Shown piece by piece: positions 25,233-36,416 of a DNA stretch of 64,000 bases. The position numbers were made by a program, and so were the translations under genes. How positions within the stretch are numbered: the first letter of the stretch is position 1; each line of letters opens with the position of its first letter. Source of the DNA: Marasmius tenuissimus (Eukaryota; Basidiomycota; Agaricomycetes; Agaricales; Marasmiaceae); assembly GCA_029532415.1 (NCBI GenBank), contig JAQOTA010000052.1, forward strand, positions 1,426,001-1,490,000, written 5' to 3'. A model generated the notes under the pieces. The model searched no databases. It saw only the letters and a program-made list of their open reading frames with translations, and was not told the origin of the DNA.

Positions 25233-26009
25233 ATGTTGAGCCTAATCAAGTTTTATGACATCCCCTGCCAAATAGCGGGCAAACCATTTCCCCCTAATAC
25301 CTGGAAGATAAGGTGATCGACACATACCGATCCTAGTATGAGGAAATACATGCTCATTTTTTCATTAAGGTATTCACTCAACTACAAAGGTCTCGCTTTT
25401 GAAACCGTTTGGGTCGAATATCCCGGCATCGAGGCGACCTGCAAAGAAACCGGCGCACCTCCCACGGGCCACAAAATTGACGGTTCCGACCTGTACACTC
25501 TTCCGGTCATCCACGACCCAGCTACGGGAGCTATCATCGCCGATTCATTTCCTATCGCTAAGTACCTCGACGCGACCTATCCAACCACACCCACACTCAT
25601 CCCCGCTGGAACCGGCAGTTTACAGGCTGCATTCTCGGATGCTTTCATGGTGAAGCTAACGCCACTTCGGCAGTTTGGACTGCCAAAATCTACATATATT
25701 CTAAACCCAAGAAGTGAAGAATATTGTCGGCGCACGAGGCTACCTCTCTTTGGAATGACGATGGAGGAAATGTATCCAAAGGGGGAGAAAAGAACAGTCG
25801 AATGGGAAAAGTTGAGATTAGGCTTCAATGAGGTCGATAAATGGCTTGGAGAGGACAAGTTCGTGATGGGAGATACTCTGTCCTTCGTCGACTTTGTAGT
25901 GGCCGCCTTTGTCCTATGGTGCAAGATTCTGTACGGTCCAGACAGTGGCGAATGGGAAGACATCTCCTCTTGGAACGACGTCGGTGGGGACAACTTCTGG
26001 CAGCTGTGA
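25233..26009 (+). CDS. Glutathione S-transferase-like protein, copy 1, with altered C-terminus
   Basis: First of a tandem pair of GST-type proteins. Exon 1 reads MLSLIKFYDIPC then PPNTWKIR; exon 2 continues YSLNYKGLAFETVWVEYPGI, PVIHDPATGAIIADSFPIAK and LIPAGTGSL. This is the thioredoxin-fold N-domain of the fungal etherase-related group. The C-terminal helical domain follows up to DISSWND. The frame then ends VGGDNFWQL with a stop at 26007-26009, whereas copy 2 ends SFQDGRWARFIESLKQYE. The neighbouring frame here reads RRWGQLLAAVKKYEG and stops at 26024-26026, so one base seems to have been lost near 25980. The protein may still fold with a different last helix, or it may be decaying. Confidence 0.82.
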
Positions 26010-26180
26010 AGAAATACGAGGGCTAGGGAGTGGGAGGAATGCCATAACAACATCACTTGACATGTGCTCACTGCTGCCCCGTATGATTTACCTCCTACTA
26101 GTACCAATCAAATTTCCAATATTTCTCATCACTCCCTTGCTGACTGACTCGCTGACTGATGCCATGACCGAGGGCAGCCG

Positions 26181-26188
26181 TATAAAAG
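26181..26188 (+). promoter_or_regulatory. TATA box of GST copy 2
   Basis: TATAAAAG ends 51 nt upstream of the ATG at 26240, in the 230-bp gap between the two GST genes. Confidence 0.6.
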
Positions 26189-26239
26189 CACTCCTGTTGA
26201 TTGGCAAAGTTCAGACATCCGTTTCTCAGACCCTTTATC

Positions 26240-27020
26240 ATGTCGATTGAGTTCTACGATATTTCCAGCAAACTCGGGGAGGTGACTTGGTCGCCCAATA
26301 CCTTCAAAACCAGGTCAGTCTCAGCTGTCAATGTTCTGTACGCTGTTCGTTGACTGATCCATTCGCCGTAGATATACGCTCAACTATAAGGGTTTGGCGT
26401 ACAAACACATCTTTGTCGAATATCCCGACATCAAGTCAGTCTGCGAGAAGATCGGTGCAGCACCAACAGACAAGAACCCTGATGGTTCCCCTCTCTATAC
26501 CTTCCCAGTCATTCGTGACCTTTCCACCGGGGCTGTCGTTTCTGATTCACTTGCCATCGCCCAGTATCTCGAGAAGCAGTATCCCGACAAACCGACATTG
26601 ATCCCTTCAGGCACGATAGCCCTTCACAACGCATTCGACGATGCTCTCAAAGCGAAATTGGGGAATTTGTTCCCCCTTTTGCTGCCCAAGATCCCCGGAG
26701 TCTTGAACCCACCAAGCGAGGAGTACTTCGAGCGTACGAGGAAGGAGAAATTTGGCGTTCCGTTGTCGGAGGTTTACCCTAAGGATACCAGCGCACAGTG
26801 GAAGAAAGTCGAAGCTGATCTAAAGGTGGTGGCTGGTTGGTTCAAGGAGGGCGAGTTCATAGGCGGGGACAAGCCTTTCTATGCGGATCTTAATATCGCA
26901 TCCTTCATCATCTGGGCGAGGATCGTATGTGGTGCTGACTCTGAGGCATGGAAGAATTTGACCTCGTTCCAAGACGGACGATGGGCGAGATTCATTGAGA
27001 GCTTGAAGCAATACGAGTAA
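26240..27020 (+). CDS. Glutathione S-transferase-like protein, copy 2
   Basis: Intact member of the tandem GST pair, about 240 residues from two exons. It starts MSIEFYDISSKLGEVTWSPN, with SPNTFKTR at the exon junction, then YTLNYKGLAYKHIFVEYPDI, YTFPVIRDLSTGAVVSDSLA (the conserved glutathione-contact loop with the cis-proline and the Asp-Ser pair) and a helical domain ending RWARFIESLKQYE. The conserved spacing of the single intron in both copies supports a local duplication. The sequence resembles the etherase-related GSTs of wood- and litter-decaying fungi, which handle aromatic compounds; class assignment is tentative. Its neighbours downstream are a carotenoid oxygenase and a secreted peptidase. 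Confidence 0.88.
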
Positions 27021-27440
27021 AGGGGGAAAGTTTGGAGGACTGAAGGACGATAAGACTGGGATAGCATTATGAACTGGAGTAACCAGTAACATGTACATTT
27101 CGAACATTATCGAGCATATGCAAGACCGTGTATCGCATATATCGTGCAACCGTAGACCCAGACAGACTTTTGAATTTTACGGCTTGCGAACATTCAATAT
27201 TCAATATTCACGACGCGGTAGGACGCAGGCAAGGTAACCGTGTAGCCGACAATGCCGCCGAAACAATGTTCCGACGGACCGTCGGCTATCTCTTCCAGAG
27301 CTTCTGTTTTGCACTCTGTTTCATTGACAAGAACCAACAACAATTGGAAGTGATGGTATAAAATACATGAAGATGAGACCAGAGTACGTTGATTTACTAC
27401 CTTTGCAACCGTACCAGCTCAGGCCAGCTCCTGATTCCCA
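27021..27440. other. Spacer between GST copy 2 and carotenoid oxygenase
   Basis: 420 bp. Contains a short repeat (ATTCAATATTCAATATTC, around 27192-27210) and, near the right end, the TATA box of the next gene. No gene seen. Confidence 0.35.
27357..27362 (+). promoter_or_regulatory. TATA box of the carotenoid oxygenase gene
   Basis: TATAAA lies 78 nt upstream of the ATG at 27441. Confidence 0.5.
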
Positions 27441-29148
27441 ATGCCTCCTTCCTACGCTGTTGCCTTCCAGAACGCCCCAGAGCAGCGAGAACCGGTCGAC
27501 CTTGCAATCAAAGGAACGATACCACCATGGCTGAACGGGGTTCTGTATCGAACTGGTCCTGGAACATACCAAATACCTTCCTCCAAGGACTCCTCCAAGC
27601 ATATCACCGTTCAGCATTGGTTCGATGGGTTGAGTATGAACCATCGCTTTGAGATCCATTCAGGAGGTCAACGTGTCTCCTACCGCTCTCGGAAGTCCGC
27701 CGATGACTACGAGCAATCAGCCGCCGAAAAGGGAGTACTCCCAGGCGTTACCTTCGCCCAGCGCCAGGACATATGCCAGACCATCTTCAAGAAGTTCTTC
27801 ACCGTCTTCCAGCAGCCCGCCGCTACTTCTACTCCATCTAGTGCCAACGTTGGTGTCACCCTATCACCCGACATGCCCGGGTGGAAGAAGGTCATCGACG
27901 GTCTTCCTGCAGGCACCCTGAGCCACGAACATACGGGGCCGAAGTACCTCGTGGCCAAGACAGACGCGAACCTCTTGCAGTTGCTTGATCCTGTGTCTCT
28001 TGAGCCACTTTCCATATCGACTTACGCGAAGGTGGATCCGCGGCTTGACGGAGAATTGAGCGCTGCTCATTCGTGTCGGGATCACGAAGCTGACGAGTTC
28101 TACAATTACACTTGCAAGTTGGGGCCTTCCTCGACATACAAGGTCTTCAAAATTAAAGGATCTTCCGGAGAGGTCGATATCTTAGCGGAAATCAAAGACG
28201 CACCTCCCTCTTATATCCACTCCCTCGCTATGACTTCGAAATACATTATCCTGATCGTCTGGCAGGCTCATATCACTGGGTACGTGTTTCCCTACGCATC
28301 AGTGCTCCTCAGCACTCATACTTCATCTCTGCTCAGTCACGGGCTACCGATTCTCTACCACAAAAATATCGCACAGGCGATCGAGAAGAAATGGAATCCT
28401 TCTCTCGACAGCATTTTCTACGTGATCGACCGCAAAAAGGGCGGAATTGTGGCCAGATACAAGGTTCGTGTCTCTTGCGTTTGTAGCAATCATGCCCACT
28501 CATGGATCCCCCCTTCAGACACCTCCCTTCTTTTGTTTCCACCAGCTCAACGCGTACGACGACCCTAACAAGGACGATATCATCATCGACATGTCCGTTT
28601 ACGAAGACCACGCAGTGATCGAGCGTCTCTATCTGGACAAGCTACGCAGCCTAGATGCTGACACTCCTATGCTCATGGGGCGCGCCCGTCGTTTCCGTCT
28701 TGCCTCGGTGACCTCGGGGCCCAAATTTGCGCGTCCGACCAAAATTGAATTCACTCTCCAACAAGATGAGTCTATCGAACTACCCACAATAAATCCCGGC
28801 CATTACCAGCGTCCGTATCGTTACGCATACGGAATCAACAAACTCGACCCTCGCTCACACCATACATTTGCTGACCGCATCATCAAAGTGGATATGGATA
28901 CTCCGGAAGGAGGTCATATAGCCTGGCAAGTGCCCGGGTATACTCCTAGCGAACCGATCTTTGTACCGCGACCCGGTGCGCAGGATGAAGATGATGGTGT
29001 CGTTTTGAGCGTGGTATTGGACGGGGAGAAAGCGAGGAGCATGTTGATCATACTGAATGCAAAGGATATGAAGGAGCTTGCCAGGGCAGAGATGGAGACA
29101 GTCTATCCGATTGGATTCCACGGTGTATTCGCACCCACTCGGATGTAA
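27441..29148 (+). CDS. Carotenoid cleavage oxygenase (RPE65 family)
   Basis: A non-haem iron oxygenase that splits conjugated double bonds of carotenoids or stilbenes. About 530 residues from three exons. It begins MPPSYAVAFQNAPEQREPVD, then GTIPPWLNGVLYRTGPGTYQ and QHWFDGLSMNHRFEI, the family's first blade. All four iron-binding histidines are visible: GELSAAHSCRDHEADEF, SYIHSLAMTSKYI, PPFFCFHQLNAYDD and IGFHGVFAPTRM at the end. The second intron is fixed by recovery of the FFCFH motif, and the stop is TAA at 29146-29148. No transmembrane segment or signal peptide is seen. Fungal relatives include retinal- and resveratrol-producing enzymes; the substrate cannot be told from sequence. Confidence 0.92.
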
Positions 29149-29360
29149 GTTTAGGAGGCAGACTAGAAGTAGGTTTTCTGTATCGTATGCCTTTGTACAT
29201 TATGTTGGTCCTAGTCTTCTCTGACAATGTAAATTTAGTTCAATTTTTTCATAGGGATTTATTATGAACAACGTCAACCACTTGGATTCGAATGGATGAG
29301 TGGATCAAGTAAAGGGAAAGAATTTTACTCGTGTCTCGGTTTACTATCGTAACACGTCGA

Positions 29361-30870
29361 CTAAGAGGGGAAACCAGCAGGACTCCGGAAGCCATTAGAA
29401 CCAACGGCTCTCACCCCAAACTGCGCATTGTCGTGCGACAGCTGTATGGTCGCCCTATCCACTTTGCCAACTGGAAGTACATGAGTCCACTGAGGTTCGT
29501 CGGATGCCCTCCACACAACTTCATATCCGGCAGCTTGGGAATCAATGGTCCAAGTCAAGGTAGAATTGTTGATCAATGTACCCGTGTTCGACGTGACGCG
29601 GGTGGGGGTACCAGGAGCCTGAGCTAATGACCACAAAGCGGCGCCATTCACTTTCGCGACTCGAGCGTTGTACTCGAAGTCGCAAAACTGAACGAGGTCT
29701 CCGAATTGAACGCCGTTTTGTACACGGACGTTCTGATGCTGGTGAGCGAAGTTTTCGTTTGGTTCAGTGAAGCGTACTGCAGGGAAACCGTTTTCGATGA
29801 AGGAAAGGTGGTCCCCACCCCTGCCAAAGCGGTCTGCGCGCCACACTGGTTGAACTGGAATTGACGAAAGAGACAGTTGATCAGTGAATTTGGTAATGGG
29901 ACAGTAGCCTTGGGACCTACCGGTCATATTGGTGACAGAATTTGAGGCAACCTCGGCGACGAATCGTCCAAGCTGCCTGATGGGTGAGTCGTTTTCGCCC
30001 CCAGCACGTACGAGAGTCGAGATCTGAGAAGCATTGATCGTCTGGGTAGGAATCCCCTGAACAAACATCCTGATGTCGAACGGATCCTTCGTGACTCCGT
30101 CTTCTGCAGTTGACGAGCCGACGATGTCATTATTGAGCATTCCTTGAACATTGACCCCCGCGCTCTTGAGCTGCTGTGCCATGAAAGCCGAACCAACTAG
30201 GCCCTGCTCCTCACCGGCGACTGCGGCAAAGATGATTGTCGCTTTTGGCTGGCGAGTGGCCATGATCCTCGCCAGTTCCATCGACACGGCAACGCCGCTC
30301 GCGTCGTCGTCCGCCCCCGGGGCATCTCCATCGGGGTCATTGCCATTGCTGTTTCGCGAATCATAGTGGCCCGACACGACATAAACGCGATTTGGCTCCT
30401 GGGAGCCGCGTAGTGTGGCGAAAACGTTGCTGAGCACAGTTCCCTGTGGCACTCCGCTTCCAGAGGCTGCACGGAATGTCTGAACAGTGACGTTCATTCT
30501 CCCACTAGAGGCGGCCGCAAAGGTGCGCATCTGATCAGCAATCCAGTCTCGTGCGGCCCCGATACCCCGAGTGGCGTTGGTTTGGCTGGAGAGTGTGTTC
30601 CGTGTGCCGAAAGACACGAGCTTCTCCACGATTGCTTCAATGCGTGCGGGGTCAACCTGGTTGACGATGGCTGTGAGCTCCGAGTCCGGTTGTTGGGGCT
30701 CCAGGAGCTGTCCCGGACCCGAAGGCCAGTCCACAAATTGGCTGCGTGCTACGGGACTGCAAGTGAGCTCGACAGTGACAATGAGACACGGAGGAAGTTT
30801 GCAGACCGACGGAGGTAAGACATAGAATGACCGATCCCTTGGCAACAAACGAGTACAGTGAAAAAAGCAT
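29361..30870 (-). CDS. Secreted M28-family zinc aminopeptidase
   Basis: A probable extracellular leucine-type aminopeptidase. The mature part starts near RSQFVDWPSGPGQLLEPQQP. Catalytic landmarks: VYVVSGHYDSRNSNG (zinc His-Asp), PGADDDASGVAVSMELAR (bridging Asp), VAGEEQGLVGSAFMA (catalytic Glu and zinc Glu), LNNDIVGSS, and RGGDHLSFIENGFPA (zinc His). One in-frame intron interrupts TNMTG/VQPVWRADRF. After the peptidase domain a fibronectin-III-like module (PGTPTRVTSNTG, YEVVWRASDEPQW, FGVRAVGSNGF) ends the protein. A start at 30868-30870 (MLFSLYSFVAKGSVILCLTS, signal-peptide-like) is chosen because a TATA box lies 37 nt upstream, but the splice joining it to the mature part is unresolved. Confidence 0.85.
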
Positions 30871-31499
30871 CGCGTTTGTATGGAGCACGAGAGCCTTCCA
30901 CAGCAGTTTTATAGATATCTGAGATGGCTAGGCACGAAGCCGCCATATGATACGAGAGGCTCTCCGTGAGCAGCTGAGCATGCCGGAAGGGGTAGAGGAG
31001 TGTGCCCGACTCAGGCGTTACTATTCATAGAGAGCAATCGCCGATGCTGAAGTTTGAAGTTGACTTGCGAGAGTCTCTTTCTTCGAGAGAGGTCATTGAG
31101 AGGACAGATACGGTGGGAGATTCAGACCTATCGCACAAACACAGTTACAACGGGCTGCATCTCAATGAGAGGAAACGGCCTATGCAGATAGAGGGGAAAC
31201 CGATGAGCTTATTCTGGCACGACATAAACATCAGAAGATTTTGAGCATCTGTTGAAGTACCTCCCCATCGAGCATCATGACATCGGCCGAACATTCGCCT
31301 ATTGGAGCCCTCGTGAAAGTTGGAATAACGAGAAATGTCTGCAATCAGGTCCGACGGAGGTGGTATGTTCGGGTGTCGTGAGATGATAGTTAGGATTACA
31401 ATGGCTATGGTACATGGTGTATCTAGGAGATGTATCAGTCCTATCATACAATAATGTATCCACCAATTTGCTGAATTGAAATGAGGTACTTGCCAAAAC
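30871..31499. other. Spacer upstream of the aminopeptidase / 3' of the J-protein gene
   Basis: 630 bp. Contains the minus-strand TATA box of the peptidase gene. Short open frames on both strands show no familiar motif. Confidence 0.4.
30907..30913 (-). promoter_or_regulatory. TATA box of the M28 aminopeptidase gene
   Basis: TATAAAA on the minus strand lies 36 nt upstream of the proposed ATG at 30870. Confidence 0.55.
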
Positions 31500-33246
31500 T
31501 CAACGATTGTCTCTTGCCCGACTACTTTTCGTGTCCACTCGTACGTATTCGCTATCGTCCCATGTGGCCCCTTTCCCGGATGATCCTGACGGCGGTTGAC
31601 TAGGGCGTTGGCCGGGAATGTGACTCTGTGAGCCGGCCCCTTCACGTTTAGCTACACTCATATAGGCATCCCCTAGTATCTGCAACGCGGTTGCTCGTAG
31701 TTGTCCTTTGTGTGCTGTTATCGTAGGATCTTCCAGTACACGATCGCATGTTTCACGCAAGACTGATTCAACTTCGAGTTTCGCTCCCTATAAAAACATG
31801 AGTGAACGGGCTTGGAATCCGGTAATCGACTGCACTCACCTTGAACAGCGCCTGCAAGCCTTTCTCTGCCGCTTGTTCTTCGAGTTTCCTCTTCTCTTCC
31901 GGAGAAAGGTTGCCGGCCCTTTCAGCCGCTTGAATCTGATCAAATACAGCTTTGAGCTCGATCGCGGAACGAAGCGTAGAAACGCTGTGCATTGTTCTCA
32001 GACCCATCAATCCCTATTGTTGGAGACACGCACGTTTCGCTAAAGACATGATATTTCCCTTGGACATTGTGCAACCAGCCACCAACTCCGAGGAAGCTCT
32101 GATTTGTGGCAAGATAATGCTTGGCTTTGGAGACATACACGAAGCCGATCGCCTGCAGAAGGTCTGCGCCATATGATTCATGCGATAAATCCCTGTCACA
32201 TTCATGTTAGCCAGAAGCAAGAATGACAGCGGCCCGCACGTACTCTGCCTCGAGTTCACATATTGTCTTCCAGCTTCTCGTGACATCCTGGTCGTTGACG
32301 CCGGTGGCGGACTCCGTAAATATACTGAGTTTTCTTTCCAGATTTTCCACCAATTTATTAACGCGCTCAGCCCTCGCGGCGGCTCGCTAAAGAAAGAAGT
32401 TAGAGGTAAGAACAATATGGCATCTTTGCATGATCTAAGGCACGGACCTCGGCTGCTTTCTTTCTGTCCTTCTCGTCTTTCCTGGCCTTTTCTTCCTCGG
32501 TGAGAATGTCCCTTCCTTTTGCGTCTTTGAGCCGCTTCCCGTCACCATCTGGATCAGCTTCTTCAGCCTCTTGCAATGCGGTCTTCATATCTCGTGCCAA
32601 GCTAATCTGGCCGATGATGGGGACGAAGCGCTCTCCACCAAAGATAGCAGAGAACACTTCTTCTGGGTCGACATAACCGCCTTCTGGAGCGGATTCCTTC
32701 GGACCAAATTCATTGTACTTGTGGCGTAAAGCAGGATCGGACAGGGTCTGGTAGGCGATGGCAATGGCCTTGAATCTCTCTTCAGCTTGCGGATCGTCAG
32801 GATTCTTGTCTGGATGATGTTTTATCGCTAAGCGACCTGTAGACAATAAATCTCAGAACATCAGTGAACCCGTATGGATTGCGGATAGACGTACGATATG
32901 CCTTCTTAATGTCATCTGTAGTTGCAGTAACGGGGACTCCGAGGATATCGTAGTACCCGGTTTCTAGAGGTCTTTCATCTGTACCTATCTTTCTGCCCTT
33001 CCGAGGTGGTGCGGTAGAGCTGGACGAGGGGCCGGATGAATTATTAGGATAGGTAGTAGGTTGCGCGGGGATCTGTGAAGGATAGAATGCATGACTGAAG
33101 GTCGAGTTACATGAAAAGCATTGGACTTGTAGCAAGGAACCGTTAGCAGGCTGCGGTGAGGGAGCAGGGAATTCTAATGGTGTGTTGCACGAGGAGCAGG
33201 CGGTTGGAATATGAGGAATCCGAGGCCGAGACGGTAGCGGAGGCAT
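31500..33246 (-). CDS. DnaJ-domain co-chaperone with DnaJ-X domain (Caj1/Djp1-like)
   Basis: An Hsp40 co-chaperone. The N-terminus has a putative zinc ribbon ([10 protein letters not shown] and [11 protein letters not shown]), then a Ser/Pro linker. The J domain reads [43 protein letters not shown] and [20 protein letters not shown], with the HPD triad intact and an intron right before it. Next comes [20 protein letters not shown], which opens the DnaJ-X region shared by yeast Caj1 and Djp1, followed by charged helices, [20 protein letters not shown] and a tail ending [14 protein letters not shown]. Djp1-type proteins help deliver proteins to peroxisomes or mitochondria; the zinc ribbon before the J domain is an addition. 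At least six introns. Divergent from the SRPK-type kinase, 158 bp between starts. Confidence 0.88.
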
Positions 33247-33404
33247 AAGTTGTGGGCTGCTTACATAATTTATTTGGGAGTCACTCGTAGGGCCCGGGGG
33301 CTTGTGAATATCCGATTCGTTGATTGGTTCAAACCATTACTTAGTCGTTGCCGTCGTCGTCTTTGTCGCTGAGCACGAGCTGCCTTTCCTTGCAGTCTCA
33401 TTAC

Positions 33405-36400
33405 ATGGCCAACAAGCTCACTTGCGCAAAGTACCAATACGTCGTCACCTCCAGCGGCCCCAAGATCCTGCCAGTCGAGGAACCTCCTTCCAAAGACGAA
33501 GAAAGCCCAGCAGATTATAACGCAGGCGGTTATCTTCAGGTCAAAGTCGGCGATACGTTCAAGAATGGTCGATATCGTGTTATAAGGAAGCTAGGGTGAG
33601 TCTTATCCTTCTCTTTCTCTCGTTCGCCGCACGTAATTTTGCATCATCGCTGTAGATGGGGTCATTTTTCGACAGTATGGCTAGTCAAGGACGGGCAGTG
33701 CGTACACTCACCTTCCATCTTTATTCGCCATATAACCCCGGTTTTGCATCAGTTCCAATTACCACTCCGCTCTCAAGATAGTAAAGTCCGCTGGTCGTTA
33801 CGCTGAGACAGCGAGAGACGAGATCAAACTTTTGTCGCGGGTAGCTTCCTTTTCACCCTCACATCCCGGTCGACAACATATCGTCTCGTTCCTCGACTCC
33901 TTCTCGCATCAAGGTCCTGAAGCTCAACACATCTGCATCGTTTTCGAACCTCTTGGAGAGAACCTACTTGCATTGATTGAACGTAATCGCAAAAAGGGCG
34001 TACCTCGGTCACTTGTCAAACTCATCGCCAAGCAGATCCTCCTCGGTCTCCAGTATCTGCACGACGAGTGTGATCTAGTCCATACTGATATCAAGCCAGA
34101 GAACATCTGTGAGTGGTCACTATCGTCTCACTGGTAACGAATCTCACTGTTTTTAGTAATCTCCATTCCTGACATTGAGGCTCACATCTACAATGAACTA
34201 CTTCAGAGCCCCTCTCCCACATCCCGCCGAGTGGGAGTTCCACTCCCTCAAAGATCACGCACAGGAGTGAGCATCCCGCTTAGCCAACGTGGATCTCGCC
34301 GTCAGGTCCAGATCTTTGAATCTCAGCCATTATCGAGTCCAGGCCGTAGCGCTGGTGTACATGGGCGAAATGGGGTAAGTATGAGCCTCGGTGCCAGTGC
34401 AGGCAGCGGCAGCGGGCCAAATAGTGCCGCCAGCTCCTACATCGCACAAATGCACATGACGCGACTGGGCGATCCTTCCAGTGCACCCAAACTTAGCTCC
34501 AGTGCTCCAAAGGTCCCCAGTGGTCTGTCAATGTCCAACCCCAATCCTCTCCAGACGAGTAAGTCCACCCCGAACGTCAACCCAAACAAGATTTCTCCTG
34601 CTCCACCCACGTCAAAGCAAATCACCAGCGATATCAACTCCCCGTCTACCTCTTCCTCCTCCTCCTCCATAGCCTCTTCAACACACTCCACAGGCGCAGG
34701 GTACGGCAGCAATTACAGTACACCGCCCACTTCTCTCTCCCATTCCCTCGGAAACGCGATTGGAAGTGTGCTTACAATGCCAAGGAAGATCACAGAGTCC
34801 AAAGTTCACGTTATGCCTTCGATCGCGGACCATCTTGTTTACGATCGTGTGGGTGTACCGATGAAGAATTCCAAGGGGAAGGAGAAGGTGGACGACTCGG
34901 AATTGTCCTCTTCTTGGAGGGAGAAATTGTCCTTGAAGTCGTCGTGGAAGGATAAGATTTCATTTTCGCTCGGGTCTTCTTACAAGTCGTCCTCAAGCAG
35001 CGATGGCTCCAAGACGAATCATGGTCCTCAAACGCATTCACGATCTCACTCTGGTGTATCAGGCTCATGGAAAGACCCTGGCGTGGCGGCTCCCGCGCCA
35101 GCTGTAGTTGTGTCTACGGCGGTCACGGCAGGTGGCGAGGAAGAAGGGCAAGATTACTTCCACCTTGCGGCGACCAACAGTAGTCGAAGTACAGCTAATT
35201 CGGAAGTCACCAAGTCCGAGAGCTCGTCAGCCACGGTGACAGCCGCCCGCCCCTCGCCCTCGGAGACCGCTCATTCCGATGAAAGTAAGACCCAGGCGTC
35301 GATAGAACAATCCCAGACCAATGAGACGTCGGCGTTGGACTTCAATGCCAAGCCTATGGTAAATATCCGACCTCCCCATCCCAAAAACCCTTCGCTGCTA
35401 TCCCAAACGGCGCCGCGCGCTCCAATGGCAGCTTCTCACAAGCCCTCACAATTGTCTACGCAACTGCAGAACCACAATGCGACCGTGTGGAAACACCCTG
35501 TCAAATCACCATTGTCGTCAGCTGTGAAGAGTAATTCTCGCGGAAAAGGCAAGGCCACCCCTCCCAAAGTGATAATCCCATCGGCACCCTTGGATGTCAC
35601 TCCTACGGGATCGCCCATCGCGGCCCCTCCTCCTTCACCGAACGAACTTGCCTCGTCAGTCACTGGTTCGCAACCCGTCGACGTCCCCTCGACATCTCAT
35701 TACCCCGCGTCTGAAACCACCCCCGTCCCAGTCCCGGAACTGTCTATCTCCCGTCTTGCACACATGCCCCTACCAATATCAATAAAGATAGCGGATCTTG
35801 GAAATGCTACGCCATCTAAAAAGCATTATACCGAAGAAATTCAAACCCGCCAATATCGTGCACCCGAGGCCATCGTCGGAAGGAAAGATTGGGATGCAAC
35901 TGCGGATGTATGGAGTGTGGCTTGTGTGGTAAGCGCGGCTCTTCGCATTCATTGTTTGGTCTGTCTAATTCTTCGTTGCAGATTTTCGAGCTACTTGCCG
36001 GGGAGTACCTATTTGACCCTCAAGGACAAGGCGAGCTATTCACGAAGGACGACGACCATATGGCGCAAATAATCGAATTGCTGGGTGATTATGCCTTGGA
36101 AGCAAAGATGGGCGGAAAATACAGCCGCGATTTGTTTGATCACCAAGGTTTGTGACATCCATGATATTCCGCTTTGTTCATAGGCTAATGGTGATATTCA
36201 GGCAATCTCCGGTACATCAAGTCGCTCAAGCCGTGGCCCTTGAAACGAGTCATGGTTGAGAAATATCTTTACACGGAGGCAGACTCAAAGGCATTATGCG
36301 ACTTCTTGCTCCCGATGTTGACTGTCGACTTCAAGAAGCGGGCATCGGCCAGAGACAGGGTGGACCACGAATGGCTTACGATAACGGAAGCCGATGGTCC

Positions 36401-36416
36401 TTGCGATGACTGGTGA
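33405..36416 (+). CDS. SR-protein kinase (SRPK/Sky1/Dsk1 type) with very long spacer
   Basis: SRPKs phosphorylate RS-domain splicing and mRNA-export factors. The protein starts MANKLTCAKYQYV. The first kinase part reads [60 protein letters not shown] and LQYLHDECDLVHTDIKPENI, all typical SRPK residues. A spacer of about 550 residues rich in Ser, Pro and Thr (34150-35790) then splits the kinase, followed by IKIADLGNATPSKKHYTEEI, QTRQYRAPEAIVG, ATADVWSVACVIFELLAGEY and YIKSLKPWPLKRVMVEKYLY. The stop is TGA at 36414-36416. SRPKs all have a spacer that controls location, but usually of 100-300 residues. About six introns. The promoter is shared with the J-protein gene. Confidence 0.92.

Noticed and set aside
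20226..30870. Secondary-metabolite cluster around the O-methyltransferase
   Set aside because: No polyketide, peptide or terpene synthase, P450, transporter or pathway regulator is present. An LRR housekeeping-type gene separates the methyltransferase from the GSTs.
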